Origin: an uncultured Methanobrevibacter sp.
GTDB lineage: Archaea > Methanobacteriota > Methanobacteria > Methanobacteriales > Methanobacteriaceae
Direction of reading: 5' to 3'
NCBI GenBank assembly: GCA_900314605.1
Contig: OMVX01000009.1
Location: 35,877 to 86,961, forward strand
DNA length: 51,085 bases
The translations under genes were made by a program, and so were the position numbers. The notes under the pieces were generated by a model, which was not told the origin of the DNA, made no database searches, and saw only the letters and a list, made by a program, of their open reading frames with translations. Positions 28,813-38,018 of the stretch are shown one piece after another (within the stretch, counting starts at the first letter, position 1; each line of letters starts with the position of its first letter).

Positions 28813-31193
28813 CCTGAAACAACTCTAATTAACTTTGCACGTAAGTCAACAGTTTTATCATAACCGCATACTGCACAAAAGTCTGCATCACATCCTCCAG
28901 CATAATGGTCTTTACTTGTACCACTTCCACAGGTAATTTCACCTTCATATACATGTTTAGGATTCCAGGTTAATTTACCTATTTTTTCACAGAACGGACA
29001 CCAATTAACATAAGTTCTTGTATAATTTTTATAGACAAGTTTACCTTTTTCCATCTCATAATAACAATGTAAACATGAAGGTTTACCTGAGACTGTTATT
29101 GTTGGAAGGCCTAAAGCTTTGACTTCTGTTTTTGTTAATGTCATTCCAGATTTAAGTTCTATAACTTTAATTGTACTTTTTCCACTACTAGGCTTATATT
29201 CTCCTTCATCAGGGCTTTCAAATTTGAAAGAGATACTGTAAGATCCAGCTTTTAAATTCTTAGAGATAGCTAGACTTATCTGCCCATTATTATCTGTGGT
29301 TCTTATAGCATTTTTACCATTATATGTAATGGTAACATTCTTATTTGCAAGTCCTACATTATTTTTAGCATTAACAAGGCTAATAATAAAGTTTCCACTA
29401 TTACCTTTAAGTAAATATAATGCCTCTCCACTTATTTTTGTTCTAATTCTTGTATCTACATTAACAGTTAATTTACTTGAACCACTTGCAGATTTGTAAT
29501 ATTTGTCTGATGTGGATTTGTATGTAATTGTGTAATTACCAGGGTCTGTATTAACTTTAACTTTTGCAATCCCATTGGAATTGGTTTTTGCTGTTAAATT
29601 TAAATTATTTACATTAAATGTAACTGTTTTTCCAGATAGAGGGTTCTTATTTTTATCTGTTAATTTTACCTGATAATATTCATCATTATATTCTATAATA
29701 CTTGCATCCTTTCCTTCGATATTTGTTTTACCTTTATTAACTGTTACAGTTATATTTTTTTGGGCTGTTTTAAGATTTGCAGAGCCTTCATAATAAATCA
29801 TTGTCTTATAATTTCCAGGATCTAATTGGATATGTAATGCTATTTCTCCTGTATTATTAGTTACTTTTTTATAAGTTTTTTTATTAATTGTAGTATAAAG
29901 CACAGTATTTTTTATAGGCTGATTATTAGCATTATAAAACTTAATTTTTATTGCTGCTTTTGAAGGGCAACTAGTATTACTATTAGAAGCTTTAATATAT
30001 GTTTTACCTTTTATAACACTAATAACAGTATTTTTACTTGAACCGTAGTATTCATCTTCATTAAAAAATTTTATATATGTACTATATTTTCCAGTATTTT
30101 GGGCAATTTTAAATCTAGCGACTCCATTTTCATTTGTTTTAGATTTAATACGTTCGCCATTAATATAGAGATAAACATTTTTATTTGGAATTCCCACTCC
30201 TTTTTGGTTTAATAATCTCACTGTATAGTTTTGACCAAGTCCATATCTAAAACTTTCACTTTTAGCATGTAGGATAGTTTTTATTTTATAAACATAAACA
30301 TCAATACTTTTACTTACAGCTTTGTAATTATTTCCACCTTTATAGCTAATTTTTGTAGGATATTTTCCAAGTTTAAGCTTACTAACCCCTAAACTAACAT
30401 TACCCTTTTTATTTGTCTTTTTTTTATAAGTTTTACCATTAATTTTAATAAAAATATTTGTATTAACTAAAGGATTTCCATATTTATCTTCAAGTAATAT
30501 TATTAAATTTTTCCCAGATTTATACACTATTTTATTGTTGGATACAACAATTTCTGGTTTAGTTTTTAAAACATTAATTTTAGATCCTCCAAAACAACCA
30601 GTATAATTTTCATTTCCATAATATTGGTAAGTAATCCTATAGGTATCTACTGGTAAATTAATCAATAGTTTAGCTATTCCATTTTTATCAGTAGTTTGAT
30701 TATAGACCTTTTTATTAATTATAAAAGTAATATTCTGATTAACTAATGGATTTAGATTTTTATCTAATAATCTTACTTTATAATGAGTGCCGCTTTTATA
30801 ATTAAAATTAGTATCATTTCCTTCTATTTTTGTAGATATTTTTCCATCTTCATCCATTGCAGATTGTGATGGTATATTTGTAGGAGTTTTTGGAGAATTG
30901 TCAACAGACGGGGGTTCAATGTTTGAAGTTTTATCATTTAATAGGGGATTTGCATTTATTTCATTATTATCATTGTTTTCCCCTTTTAATGCAAAATTTT
31001 CATTATTCAATATATTATCAGCATTCGTTTCAATTTCACTAGATTGATATAAATTATTTTCATATTTTAAATTATCATCTTCCATATTTACAGTATTTAT
31101 ATTATTATCTGATGCATTAATCGTTGTTAAACTAAAACATAGTATAAAAATTGCTAATAGTGTTATAAACAATGTTTTTTTATAAATCTTAAT
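28809..31193 (-). CDS. Secreted Ig-repeat surface (adhesin-like) protein with Cys-rich C-terminal domain; ATT start proposed
   Basis: 794 residues if started at ATT 31193. The n-region KIYKKT followed by a hydrophobic stretch ending near TTINASD is a signal peptide. Next comes a 100-residue Asn/Asp/Ser-rich linker, then six Ig-like repeats of about 90 residues, each with a T-x-x-x-G turn (for example TTDKNGIAK, KTNENGVAR, KTNSNGIAK). The last ~100 residues hold eight Cys (CLHC, WCPFC, TCG, GCDADFCAVCGY) that look like two zinc ribbons. No ATG, GTG or TTG follows the Shine-Dalgarno GAGGTG at the expected distance; ATT does, five bases on. A TTG at 31172 lacks a ribosome binding site and would remove the basic n-region. 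Confidence 0.82.
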   Translation of the reverse strand: MKIYKKTLFITLLAIFILCFSLTTINASDNNINTVNMEDDNLKYENNLYQSSEIETNADNILNNENFALKGENNDNNEINANPLLNDKTSNIEPPSVDNSPKTPTNIPSQSAMDEDGKISTKIEGNDTNFNYKSGTHYKVRLLDKNLNPLVNQNITFIINKKVYNQTTDKNGIAKLLINLPVDTYRITYQYYGNENYTGCFGGSKINVLKTKPEIVVSNNKIVYKSGKNLIILLEDKYGNPLVNTNIFIKINGKTYKKKTNKKGNVSLGVSKLKLGKYPTKISYKGGNNYKAVSKSIDVYVYKIKTILHAKSESFRYGLGQNYTVRLLNQKGVGIPNKNVYLYINGERIKSKTNENGVARFKIAQNTGKYSTYIKFFNEDEYYGSSKNTVISVIKGKTYIKASNSNTSCPSKAAIKIKFYNANNQPIKNTVLYTTINKKTYKKVTNNTGEIALHIQLDPGNYKTMIYYEGSANLKTAQKNITVTVNKGKTNIEGKDASIIEYNDEYYQVKLTDKNKNPLSGKTVTFNVNNLNLTAKTNSNGIAKVKVNTDPGNYTITYKSTSDKYYKSASGSSKLTVNVDTRIRTKISGEALYLLKGNSGNFIISLVNAKNNVGLANKNVTITYNGKNAIRTTDNNGQISLAISKNLKAGSYSISFKFESPDEGEYKPSSGKSTIKVIELKSGMTLTKTEVKALGLPTITVSGKPSCLHCYYEMEKGKLVYKNYTRTYVNWCPFCEKIGKLTWNPKHVYEGEITCGSGTSKDHYAGGCDADFCAVCGYDKTVDLRAKLIRVVSG

Positions 31194-31931
31194 AATTACA
31201 CCTCAATTTTTTCCAATGATGTTTAAAATATTTTAAAATCACATTAATTAATTTGAATATAATTTTAAAATTATTTTTTTTTAAACATTTATTGATTTTT
31301 AAATATTTTTTCCTATTTTTTTTAATTTTTTAAATCCATAATTATTTTAATATGTAATTTTATATAAATGTTTTTAAATTCAAAATAATGGGTAATTTAG
31401 TCTTTTTTAATCATAAATTCTCATATTTATTATTTTTTTTTTAAATTAATAAAAAATTATCAATATTCAATTTAATTTTTCTTAATTTAATTATATAATC
31501 TATGTTTTTTATTTTTTTCTTATTTTTAACTATTCTCTTAAATATTTATATAATATCTTATTTAAGAGTAATAATATAATATTAAACTTATTTAAATAGA
31601 ATTAAACTATTTTATAATAATTTAGTCTTATTTAATCTTTATTTTATTAATTTTATCTATTATTCAGTTGATTTTTTTATCAGTTTATTTTTTCATAAAC
31701 ATATTTTATAAAATAGAAAATTTTATTTTATATATAAAATTTATATTTTTAAAAACAAGTTTTAGGTTAAAAATAATTTTAGAGTATTGGAATTTTTATA
31801 CTTTCTAAAAATAAAGAATAATTATATTTTCAAATCTAAACTAATATATTATATTAGATATAATAATTATATTTTTAAATATATTAAATTTTAAAATTAA
31901 TTTTTTATTTAGTAGTCTAATTGTGATTTTT
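31194..31931. other. Long divergent intergenic region, no gene seen
   Basis: About 740 bases, over 80 percent A and T, between the divergent surface-protein gene and DUF366. A perfect 17-base palindrome CTAATATATTATATTAG lies at 31841-31857, some 75 bases before the DUF366 start, and may be an operator or a chance AT palindrome. I see no coding frame with a ribosome binding site. Confidence 0.5.
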
Positions 31932-32531
31932 ATGTCAATAATCCATAAGCATATTAATGAGAAATTTCCATATGATGGAAGTCAAATAGACCCTTTATGG
32001 GCTTTTAGAGAATTTAATATTAAAGGATCTTCAATTATTTCTTGGAGAGGACCTATGAATATAAGTCCAGAGAATATTAAAGATTTTGCAGATATAGATA
32101 CTGAGATAAAATCAGATGAAATGTTTCATATAATATCTGAATTTTTTGATTGTCAACCGGCAAATATGGAAATTGCATATTTACGTCAAAGATTATTAAT
32201 ACTAATATTTTATGAAAAATTATCTAAATTAGGTGTTCTTATAAAGCGTGAAGGTGATGACATTTATATAGAAGATAGAAAATTAAGTGTTTGTATAGCA
32301 TCTTCTTCCATTAGTTCTATGAAAATCCATTTCGCACTAAATATACAGGATAAGGGAACTCCTTCTAATATTAAAACTATAGGTTTATTCGAAATTAATG
32401 ACTATCAAGGTAATCTTGTTTTTAATAATGATAATATATTGAATTTTTTCTTTGATTTAATTGAATCATATATTAACGAATTAGAAACCATACAGTTGGA
32501 TATTAGCAAAACAAAATTATTAGGATTTTAA
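31932..32531 (+). CDS. DUF366-family protein
   Basis: 199-residue cytoplasmic protein that matches my memory of the archaeal DUF366 family (COG2029), with FPYDGSQIDPLWAFREFNI near the N-terminus and ISWRGPMNI soon after. No catalytic motif is recognised and no function is known. The start is ATG 31932, with GTGAT before it; an in-frame GTG three codons earlier is that same Shine-Dalgarno sequence. It is upstream of queD, but 333 bases separate them, so there is no firm link with archaeosine synthesis. Confidence 0.72.
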   Translation: MSIIHKHINEKFPYDGSQIDPLWAFREFNIKGSSIISWRGPMNISPENIKDFADIDTEIKSDEMFHIISEFFDCQPANMEIAYLRQRLLILIFYEKLSKLGVLIKREGDDIYIEDRKLSVCIASSSISSMKIHFALNIQDKGTPSNIKTIGLFEINDYQGNLVFNNDNILNFFFDLIESYINELETIQLDISKTKLLGF

Positions 32532-32864
32532 TTTTTAAAGTTTAAATATTGTAATTATTATATAATGCATTTTTTAATATATATAGAATATTTAATATAA
32601 ATTATTATTGGATAAATTATTATTCCTTGTATACTTTAATTATATAGTTAAATTATTATAGTTATATTAATTATTTATATAACTCCAATATAATATTAGT
32701 TTAATATTATTAAATTATTATTAATTAGATGCTAATTGTTTGATTTATAAATATTAATTAGCATACTATATTCATATGCTTTAAGAGTGTTTACTTATTA
32801 ATTATTATTAACTGTTTTCTATAGCTAATTTTAATTATATTAATTTTTTTTAAAGGTGTAACTT
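32532..32864. other. Intergenic region with an inverted repeat upstream of queD
   Basis: About 330 bases. A perfect 9-bp inverted repeat, ATGCTAATT (32729-32737) and AATTAGCAT (32756-32764), is followed by GCATA...TATGC at 32761-32778. These could form alternative hairpins in a queD leader, or be operators; no known riboswitch class is recognised. Confidence 0.4.
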
Positions 32865-33377
32865 ATGAAAATATTGATAAATGGAATTAATGCAGGTTTA
32901 CGATTTTCCGCAGCACATATAATACCTGCTCATGAAACATGTGGATGTATTCATGGTCATTCTTATTTTGTAGATATTGAAATTAAGGGTGAAAAAGAAG
33001 GGGAATATAATTTTGTGGTGGATTTTAAAATAATTAAATCTATTGTAAAAGAATTATGTTATAGTTTAGATCATAGACTTTTAATACCTATATATAATGA
33101 TAAAATGGATTTTAAAGGTATGGATAAAGATGATTTATCTATTGAAAGTTTTCTTAAACATGATTCTATACAATTTAAAATTGAGGATAAAGTATATACT
33201 ATACCAAAAGATGATTGTGTTTTACTTCCTTTAAAATATAGTTCTGCAGAATCATTATCTGAATATTTTGTTGAAAAGTTGTATGATGCTCTTAAAAATC
33301 ATAAAAATATTAAATCAATCAGCGCATGTGTAAATGAAGGTATAGGGCAAGGTGCAATGTTTACCAAAAATTTATAA
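32865..33377 (+). CDS. queD: 6-carboxytetrahydropterin synthase-like protein (QueD/PTPS family)
   Basis: 170-residue enzyme of the PTPS fold. H18, H30 and H32 are the zinc ligands (SAAHII and CIHGHSY), with Cys 26/28 in CGC as the catalytic region. DHRLL and ESLSEYF are further family segments, and the last conserved Glu is in CVNEG. It should convert dihydroneopterin triphosphate or a related GTP product into 6-carboxytetrahydropterin, an early step to the 7-deazaguanine base of archaeosine in tRNA. AAAGGTGTAACTT precedes the ATG. queE follows after 63 bases. Confidence 0.9.
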   Translation: MKILINGINAGLRFSAAHIIPAHETCGCIHGHSYFVDIEIKGEKEGEYNFVVDFKIIKSIVKELCYSLDHRLLIPIYNDKMDFKGMDKDDLSIESFLKHDSIQFKIEDKVYTIPKDDCVLLPLKYSSAESLSEYFVEKLYDALKNHKNIKSISACVNEGIGQGAMFTKNL

Positions 33378-33440
33378 ATTATTTTCATCTTATTATTAAA
33401 TTTGATTATTTAAAAAATATTAAATCTTTATAGGAATATT

Positions 33441-34142
33441 ATGTTAGAAGCTCCAATTGTTGAAATATTCTCTAGTATTCAGGGAGAAGGTCTTTTCGTA
33501 GGTAGAAGACAAATTTTTGTAAGATTTGCTGGATGTAATCTTGATTGTAATTATTGTGATACTGGAAGTAGTAAATCAAAAGAAAACGGTATTTTAAATA
33601 CTGTAGATGATGTAGTTTGTAAAATTAATGAATTAAAAACAGATGATTTACATTCAGTATCTTTTACAGGTGGAGAACCTTTACTTTATGGGAATTTTAT
33701 AAAGGAAGTTATTGACAAAATAGATGTTCCTTCTTTCCTTGAAACTAATGGTACTTTACCTGTGGAGATTAATAAATTAGATAATTTAGATTATGTATCT
33801 TTGGATATTAAATTAGCTCAACATTTTGATTCTAATTATAGTGAAAAGATTTTAATTAATGAAATTAAATCAGTAAATATATTAATAAATAAATCTATAA
33901 AAGTATATTGTAAGATAGTTGTATTTCCAAATACAAGGTTAAGTACAATTGAAAAATTAGCAAAGACTTTAAAATATAATATTAATAATAGTCAAAATGT
34001 ATCTGTAGTCATTCAACCGGTAAGTCCTATGGAATTATGGAAAAATGATAAAACTCATTTATTTGAGATATCTCAAGTTATGGGTCAATATATGGATGTT
34101 TTAACTATTCCTCAATTACATAAGTTTATGAATATTGAATAA
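33441..34142 (+). CDS. queE: 7-carboxy-7-deazaguanine synthase, radical SAM
   Basis: 233-residue radical SAM enzyme. The cluster ligands are C32, C36 and C39 in GCNLDCNYCDT, preceded by the QueE signature EIFSSIQGEG. The SAM-binding FTGGEPLLY and LETNGTLP follow. It makes 7-carboxy-7-deazaguanine from the QueD product on the way to archaeosine. Short compared with full-length radical SAM proteins, as is normal for QueE. queC is not in this window. Confidence 0.93.
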   Translation: MLEAPIVEIFSSIQGEGLFVGRRQIFVRFAGCNLDCNYCDTGSSKSKENGILNTVDDVVCKINELKTDDLHSVSFTGGEPLLYGNFIKEVIDKIDVPSFLETNGTLPVEINKLDNLDYVSLDIKLAQHFDSNYSEKILINEIKSVNILINKSIKVYCKIVVFPNTRLSTIEKLAKTLKYNINNSQNVSVVIQPVSPMELWKNDKTHLFEISQVMGQYMDVLTIPQLHKFMNIE

Positions 34143-34187
34143 AATAATTATTATTTTAATTTTTTTTAAAAATATGAGGTGTGTTCT

Positions 34188-35135
34188 ATGAAAAATATAA
34201 ACTCAAAAAGCTTAAAAAGATCTAGAAATAGGGGATCTGTCGAACGTGAATCAAAACTATCTGAACATGATGGAGATGTTATGACTTTGGTAAAAAAAGA
34301 TGTTATATCAGTACCTCCAACTAAATCTATTAAAGACACTGCAAAAATAATGATAGAACACGAATTTAGAAGAATACCTGTTACTGACCCAGGTTCTGGC
34401 AAACTTTTAGGAATAGTAACAAGTATGGATATTTTAAACTTTTTAGGTGGTGGAGATAAATATAATATTATTAAATACAAATGTGATGATAATTATCTCT
34501 CTGCAATTAATGAACCTGTTAAAGAGATTATGACTCGTGGTTTAATCACTATGAATCATAAAGCTAATATCCGTGAAACTGTTAAAGCTATGGTAGATAA
34601 TCATGTAGGTGCAATGCCTATTGTAGATAAAGACAATAAATTAGTTGGTATTGTAACTGAAAGGGATTTTGCATTTGCATTAGGTGGTGTTTTAACTGAT
34701 GAATTGGTTCAAGACTTTATGACTACTGATGTTATTACAGTAACACCAGGTACATCTATTGATTATGTTACTAAATTTATGGTAAGAAATAGTTTTAGAA
34801 GATTACCTATTGTAAGTGAAGATGAGGAGATTCCTGATAAAACTCCTGAAAAATTAAGAGGAATCGTAACAAGTCATGATATTTTAAAATTCATCGTGGA
34901 TAAAAAAATATTTTCTCAAATGACTTCAATCAAGGCTAGTGAAATTTTAGACGATTTTAAAATTAGTGAAGTTATGTCTCAAGGTGCAAGAACTGTTGAA
35001 CCATTAACTAAACTTGGTGATTTTTCTAAATTACTTAAAGATGCTAATATTGGTGGTGTACCAGTAGTTGAAAATGAAGAACTTATTGGAATTATCACTG
35101 AAAGAGATATTTTAAAGGCAATTAACGGAAATTAA
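34188..35135 (+). CDS. Four-CBS-domain protein
   Basis: 315-residue protein made of four CBS domains (two Bateman modules) after a basic, polar 25-residue N-terminus. Each repeat shows the V(M/F)T...V...T...(A)...M pattern and closes with a GIVTxxDI-like stretch: GIVTSMDIL, GIVTERDFA, GIVTSHDIL, GIITERDIL. CBS pairs bind adenine nucleotides or SAM and act as sensors. The partner is unknown; no effector domain is fused. AGGTG and ATG 34188 set the start, after an in-frame GTG within the Shine-Dalgarno sequence. Confidence 0.9.
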   Translation: MKNINSKSLKRSRNRGSVERESKLSEHDGDVMTLVKKDVISVPPTKSIKDTAKIMIEHEFRRIPVTDPGSGKLLGIVTSMDILNFLGGGDKYNIIKYKCDDNYLSAINEPVKEIMTRGLITMNHKANIRETVKAMVDNHVGAMPIVDKDNKLVGIVTERDFAFALGGVLTDELVQDFMTTDVITVTPGTSIDYVTKFMVRNSFRRLPIVSEDEEIPDKTPEKLRGIVTSHDILKFIVDKKIFSQMTSIKASEILDDFKISEVMSQGARTVEPLTKLGDFSKLLKDANIGGVPVVENEELIGIITERDILKAINGN

Positions 35136-35253
35136 ATTTCTTTTTATTAGTTATTTAATTAATAATTAATTTTAATTTCTTTTTATTTCATTAATTTATA
35201 AAATTTAATTTTTTTTTTTAAAAAAATTTTATTATAAACTTGGGAGAGATTTT

Positions 35254-36075
35254 ATGCAAATTAAAAATATCATGACTGAAGATTTAATAACTATTAATAA
35301 GGATCAAAATATTTTAGATGCTTTAAAATTACTTAGAAAAAATAAAATATCTAGATTACCTGTAGTAAATACTAATCAAGATAATGAAAAAGAATTAGTA
35401 GGTATTGTTTCTGAAAGGGATATTGCAAATAAATTAGGTTCATCTAAAATTGATAAATTATCTCCATCTAATTTACACATATCTTCTGTTATGGTAAAAG
35501 ATATTATATCTGTAGATAAATCAATGGATTTAGTTGAAGTTGCTAATATTATGTTAGAAAATGGTATTGGTTCTGTTCCAGTTCAAGATGATGATATGAT
35601 GATAGGTATTGTATCTAAAGCAGATTTTGTTAGTTTATGTGTCAGTAAACCCTATGAAAAAATTACTGTTGGGGAAGTAATGACAAAAAATGTGATTTCT
35701 GTTTCAATGGATGATAGATTAATCCATGCAAGGCGTGTAATTATAGATAATAAAATAGGTAGGTTACTTGTAACTGCTGATGCAAATAATGAACTTGTTG
35801 GAATAATTACTTCAAAAGATATTATTAGAGTTTTACTAGACTTTAAAAAACATACTCCTGAAAAATATCAAAAATCACAAATTAAAAACTTATTTGTTGA
35901 TGATATAATGTCCGAAAATGTTTCAGCTGTTTCCAGTGAGGATACTATTGCTGATGTTGCAAATCAGATGATGGAAACAGGATTTAATGGATATCCTGTT
36001 ATAAATGATAATAATGAAGTAATTGGGATTATTACACAAACTGATTTACTTGCTCTTTGTGCAGATATAGAGTAA
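35254..36075 (+). CDS. Four-CBS-domain protein
   Basis: 273-residue protein consisting almost entirely of four CBS domains, starting at residue 1 with IKNIMTEDLITI. Repeats end in GIVSERDIA, GIVSKADFV, GIITSKDII and GIITQTDLL. A paralog of the preceding gene but without its basic N-terminal extension. Likely a nucleotide-responsive regulator of an unlinked target. GGGAGAG precedes the ATG; the gene ends 62 bases before pheA. Confidence 0.9.
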   Translation: MQIKNIMTEDLITINKDQNILDALKLLRKNKISRLPVVNTNQDNEKELVGIVSERDIANKLGSSKIDKLSPSNLHISSVMVKDIISVDKSMDLVEVANIMLENGIGSVPVQDDDMMIGIVSKADFVSLCVSKPYEKITVGEVMTKNVISVSMDDRLIHARRVIIDNKIGRLLVTADANNELVGIITSKDIIRVLLDFKKHTPEKYQKSQIKNLFVDDIMSENVSAVSSEDTIADVANQMMETGFNGYPVINDNNEVIGIITQTDLLALCADIE

Positions 36076-36137
36076 ATATAAAAATATTTTTTCAATATCT
36101 CTTTTTTTATTTTTTTTAAATTTTTGGAGGGTTTCTT

Positions 36138-36971
36138 ATTTTAAATATAGCTTTTTTAGGCCCTAAAGGCACTTTCACTCATGAAGCTACAAGTAAATTA
36201 GTATCAGTTATAGATGAGGACATTGATAATATTTGTTTAAAGGATTTTGATACTATTAATAATGTTATGGATGCAATTACTTCTGGTGATTGTATAAAAG
36301 GGGTTGTTCCTATTGAAAATTCACTTGGAGGACCTATAAACATTACATATGATTTACTTTCACATGATTATGATTTAAAGATTGAATCCGAAATTATAAT
36401 AAATATTAATCATAATTTATTAGCTCCAAAAGGAGTAAAAATAGAAGATATTACTGATGTTTATTCTCATTATCAGGCGTTAGTTCAATGTCATAATTAT
36501 CTTGAAAAAATGGGTTTTAAGATACATCCTACATCTAGTACTGCTTATGCTGCTAAAATTATTCAAAAATCTAAAAATGTTTCTGCAATAGGTACCTTAA
36601 AAGCTGCTGAATTATATGATCTTCATGTTTTAAAAAAAAATATTCAAGATGCTACAAACAACCAAACAAGGTTTATAGTATTGTCCAATAATGATAGTAA
36701 TAATAGGATAAATGTTAAAACAGCTATAGTTTTTTCTCTTTATGAAGATAACCCTGGAGGTTTATATGGTATTTTGGGTATTTTTGCCGAATTTAATATT
36801 AATTTAACTAAAATAGAATCTAGACCATCTAAAAAATATTTAGGAGATTATATTTTCTTCATAGACTTTGAAGGCCATAGAAAAGATGAAAACATCTCTA
36901 AAATCCTTACTTTAATTGAAAATAACACTTCCTTTTTTAAAGTTTTAGGTTCTTATTATTTAATAGAATAA
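36138..36971 (+). CDS. pheA: Prephenate dehydratase, ATT start proposed
   Basis: 277-residue enzyme that converts prephenate to phenylpyruvate in phenylalanine synthesis. Family features: the N-terminal IAFLGPKGTFTHEA, NSLGGPINITYD, the catalytic NQTRF, and a C-terminal ACT domain with ESRPSKKYLGDY for phenylalanine feedback. The first in-frame ATG (36267) lies after 43 codons and would delete the conserved first strand and GPKGTFTHEA. No ATG, GTG or TTG is available upstream, but ATT at 36138 sits six bases after the perfect Shine-Dalgarno GGAGGG (36126-36131) and at the exact place of the usual initiator. I therefore propose AUU initiation. Confidence 0.92.
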   Translation: MLNIAFLGPKGTFTHEATSKLVSVIDEDIDNICLKDFDTINNVMDAITSGDCIKGVVPIENSLGGPINITYDLLSHDYDLKIESEIIININHNLLAPKGVKIEDITDVYSHYQALVQCHNYLEKMGFKIHPTSSTAYAAKIIQKSKNVSAIGTLKAAELYDLHVLKKNIQDATNNQTRFIVLSNNDSNNRINVKTAIVFSLYEDNPGGLYGILGIFAEFNINLTKIESRPSKKYLGDYIFFIDFEGHRKDENISKILTLIENNTSFFKVLGSYYLIE

Positions 36972-37276
36972 TTTCTTATTATATTAATTCAACAATTTTT
37001 TTAATTATTTTATACTATATGGATAATTAATACTTGAAATCGCTTGTAAGGAATCCTATGATTAGTTTCTATACAAAAAATAACTTAAAGACTTAAAAAT
37101 GTTTATATAAACATACAGTTTTACTTTTTTAAATATTATTATTTTATAAAATTAATAATTTTACAAAATATTTATTTTTTTCATAATAGTTTTATATCTT
37201 AAAAGATATATATTAAATAAATAATATTTTATATTTAGAAATTTTTTTTCATTTAAAATTTATTTAGGTTGATGGT
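36972..37276. other. Intergenic, no gene seen
   Basis: About 305 AT-rich bases. A less AT-rich patch at about 37034-37070 does not fold convincingly by eye. An oligo-T tract near 37240 and AGGT at 37266-37269 precede the next gene. Confidence 0.4.
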
Positions 37277-37960
37277 ATTATTAATCCAGATAAAGAAAAA
37301 CTTATTAAGATTATGAAAGAACTTAAAGCTGATCATCAGGCAGGTAAAATTTCTGATGAAAAGTATAGACAGCTTTCTAGACAATATATGCTTAAATTAA
37401 AGAATATTGATGCATCTAGTAGAATTCGAACTATGCAAGGTAGACCAAATTCTTTTAATCAACCACATAATTATAGACCAGATAAGAGAGCTGCAGAATT
37501 AAGTAGAAGAGAAGATGAAAAATTAGTAAAAAAATATGTTGTTAATCCTAGAACAGGTAAAAGTAATAAATCTAAAAATAAAACATCTAATAAAGGTAAA
37601 TATGCTATTATTGCAACTATATTTTTAATTTTTGCGTTTACTACAGGGATTGGCTTTGGAATGGTAAACTTTGATTTCCAATCATCAAATACAAACTCTT
37701 CAGTACTCGTTGCAGATTCTGCATTTCCTATAGAATTAAATAATGTTTCTACTTTAAATTCAAGTACCACATCTCCTTCTGCAAAAACAGATAGTTCTTC
37801 AACTACATCTATTAGTCCTAAATCTTCATCTGGTTCATCAACTGATACTCCTATTAATCCAGATGATGATTCTGGTAAAGGTGGGGGTTCTGATTCTGGT
37901 AAAGGTGGAGGCTCTGATTCTGGTGGTGATGATGAGCATGATTCTAATAAAGTTAGTTGA
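37277..37960 (+). CDS. Single-pass membrane protein with short-helix N-terminal domain and Gly/Ser/Asp-rich tail; ATT start possible
   Basis: About 227 residues. The N-terminal 40 residues (PDKEKLIKIMKELKADHQAG then KISDEKYRQL) form a SHOCT-like helical domain. Basic linker, one membrane helix (about residues 110-130), then an outer Ser/Thr-rich region and an acidic Gly-Ser-Asp repeat tail. The first ATG is at 37313, inside the first helix and without a ribosome binding site. ATT at 37277 follows AGGT by seven bases and would give a complete helix (II/MI-NPDKEKL). The start is therefore uncertain. Function unknown; the next gene encodes another membrane-anchored protein and may be its partner. 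Confidence 0.7.
   Translation: MINPDKEKLIKIMKELKADHQAGKISDEKYRQLSRQYMLKLKNIDASSRIRTMQGRPNSFNQPHNYRPDKRAAELSRREDEKLVKKYVVNPRTGKSNKSKNKTSNKGKYAIIATIFLIFAFTTGIGFGMVNFDFQSSNTNSSVLVADSAFPIELNNVSTLNSSTTSPSAKTDSSSTTSISPKSSSGSSTDTPINPDDDSGKGGGSDSGKGGGSDSGGDDEHDSNKVS
37868..37930 (+). repeat. 24-bp coding tandem repeat (DSGKGGGS)
   Basis: Two full copies of a 24-base unit encoding DSGKGGGS (37868-37891 and 37892-37915), followed by a partial third copy. It forms the flexible tail of the membrane protein. Its GC content is clearly above that of the surroundings, and repeat number may vary between strains. Confidence 0.85.
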
Positions 37961-38018
37961 ATTAGAGTTAATTAATGAATTTTTTATTAATTATTAATTA
38001 TTTTATTATGGTGAGCTT

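Noticed and set aside
31841-31857. 17-base palindrome CTAATATATTATATTAG as a regulatory site
   Set aside because: It is pure AT apart from its ends, in very AT-rich DNA, so chance cannot be excluded; mentioned only in the intergenic entry.
36267-36971. pheA starting at the first ATG
   Set aside because: It would remove the conserved GPKGTFTHEA region that is encoded in frame upstream.
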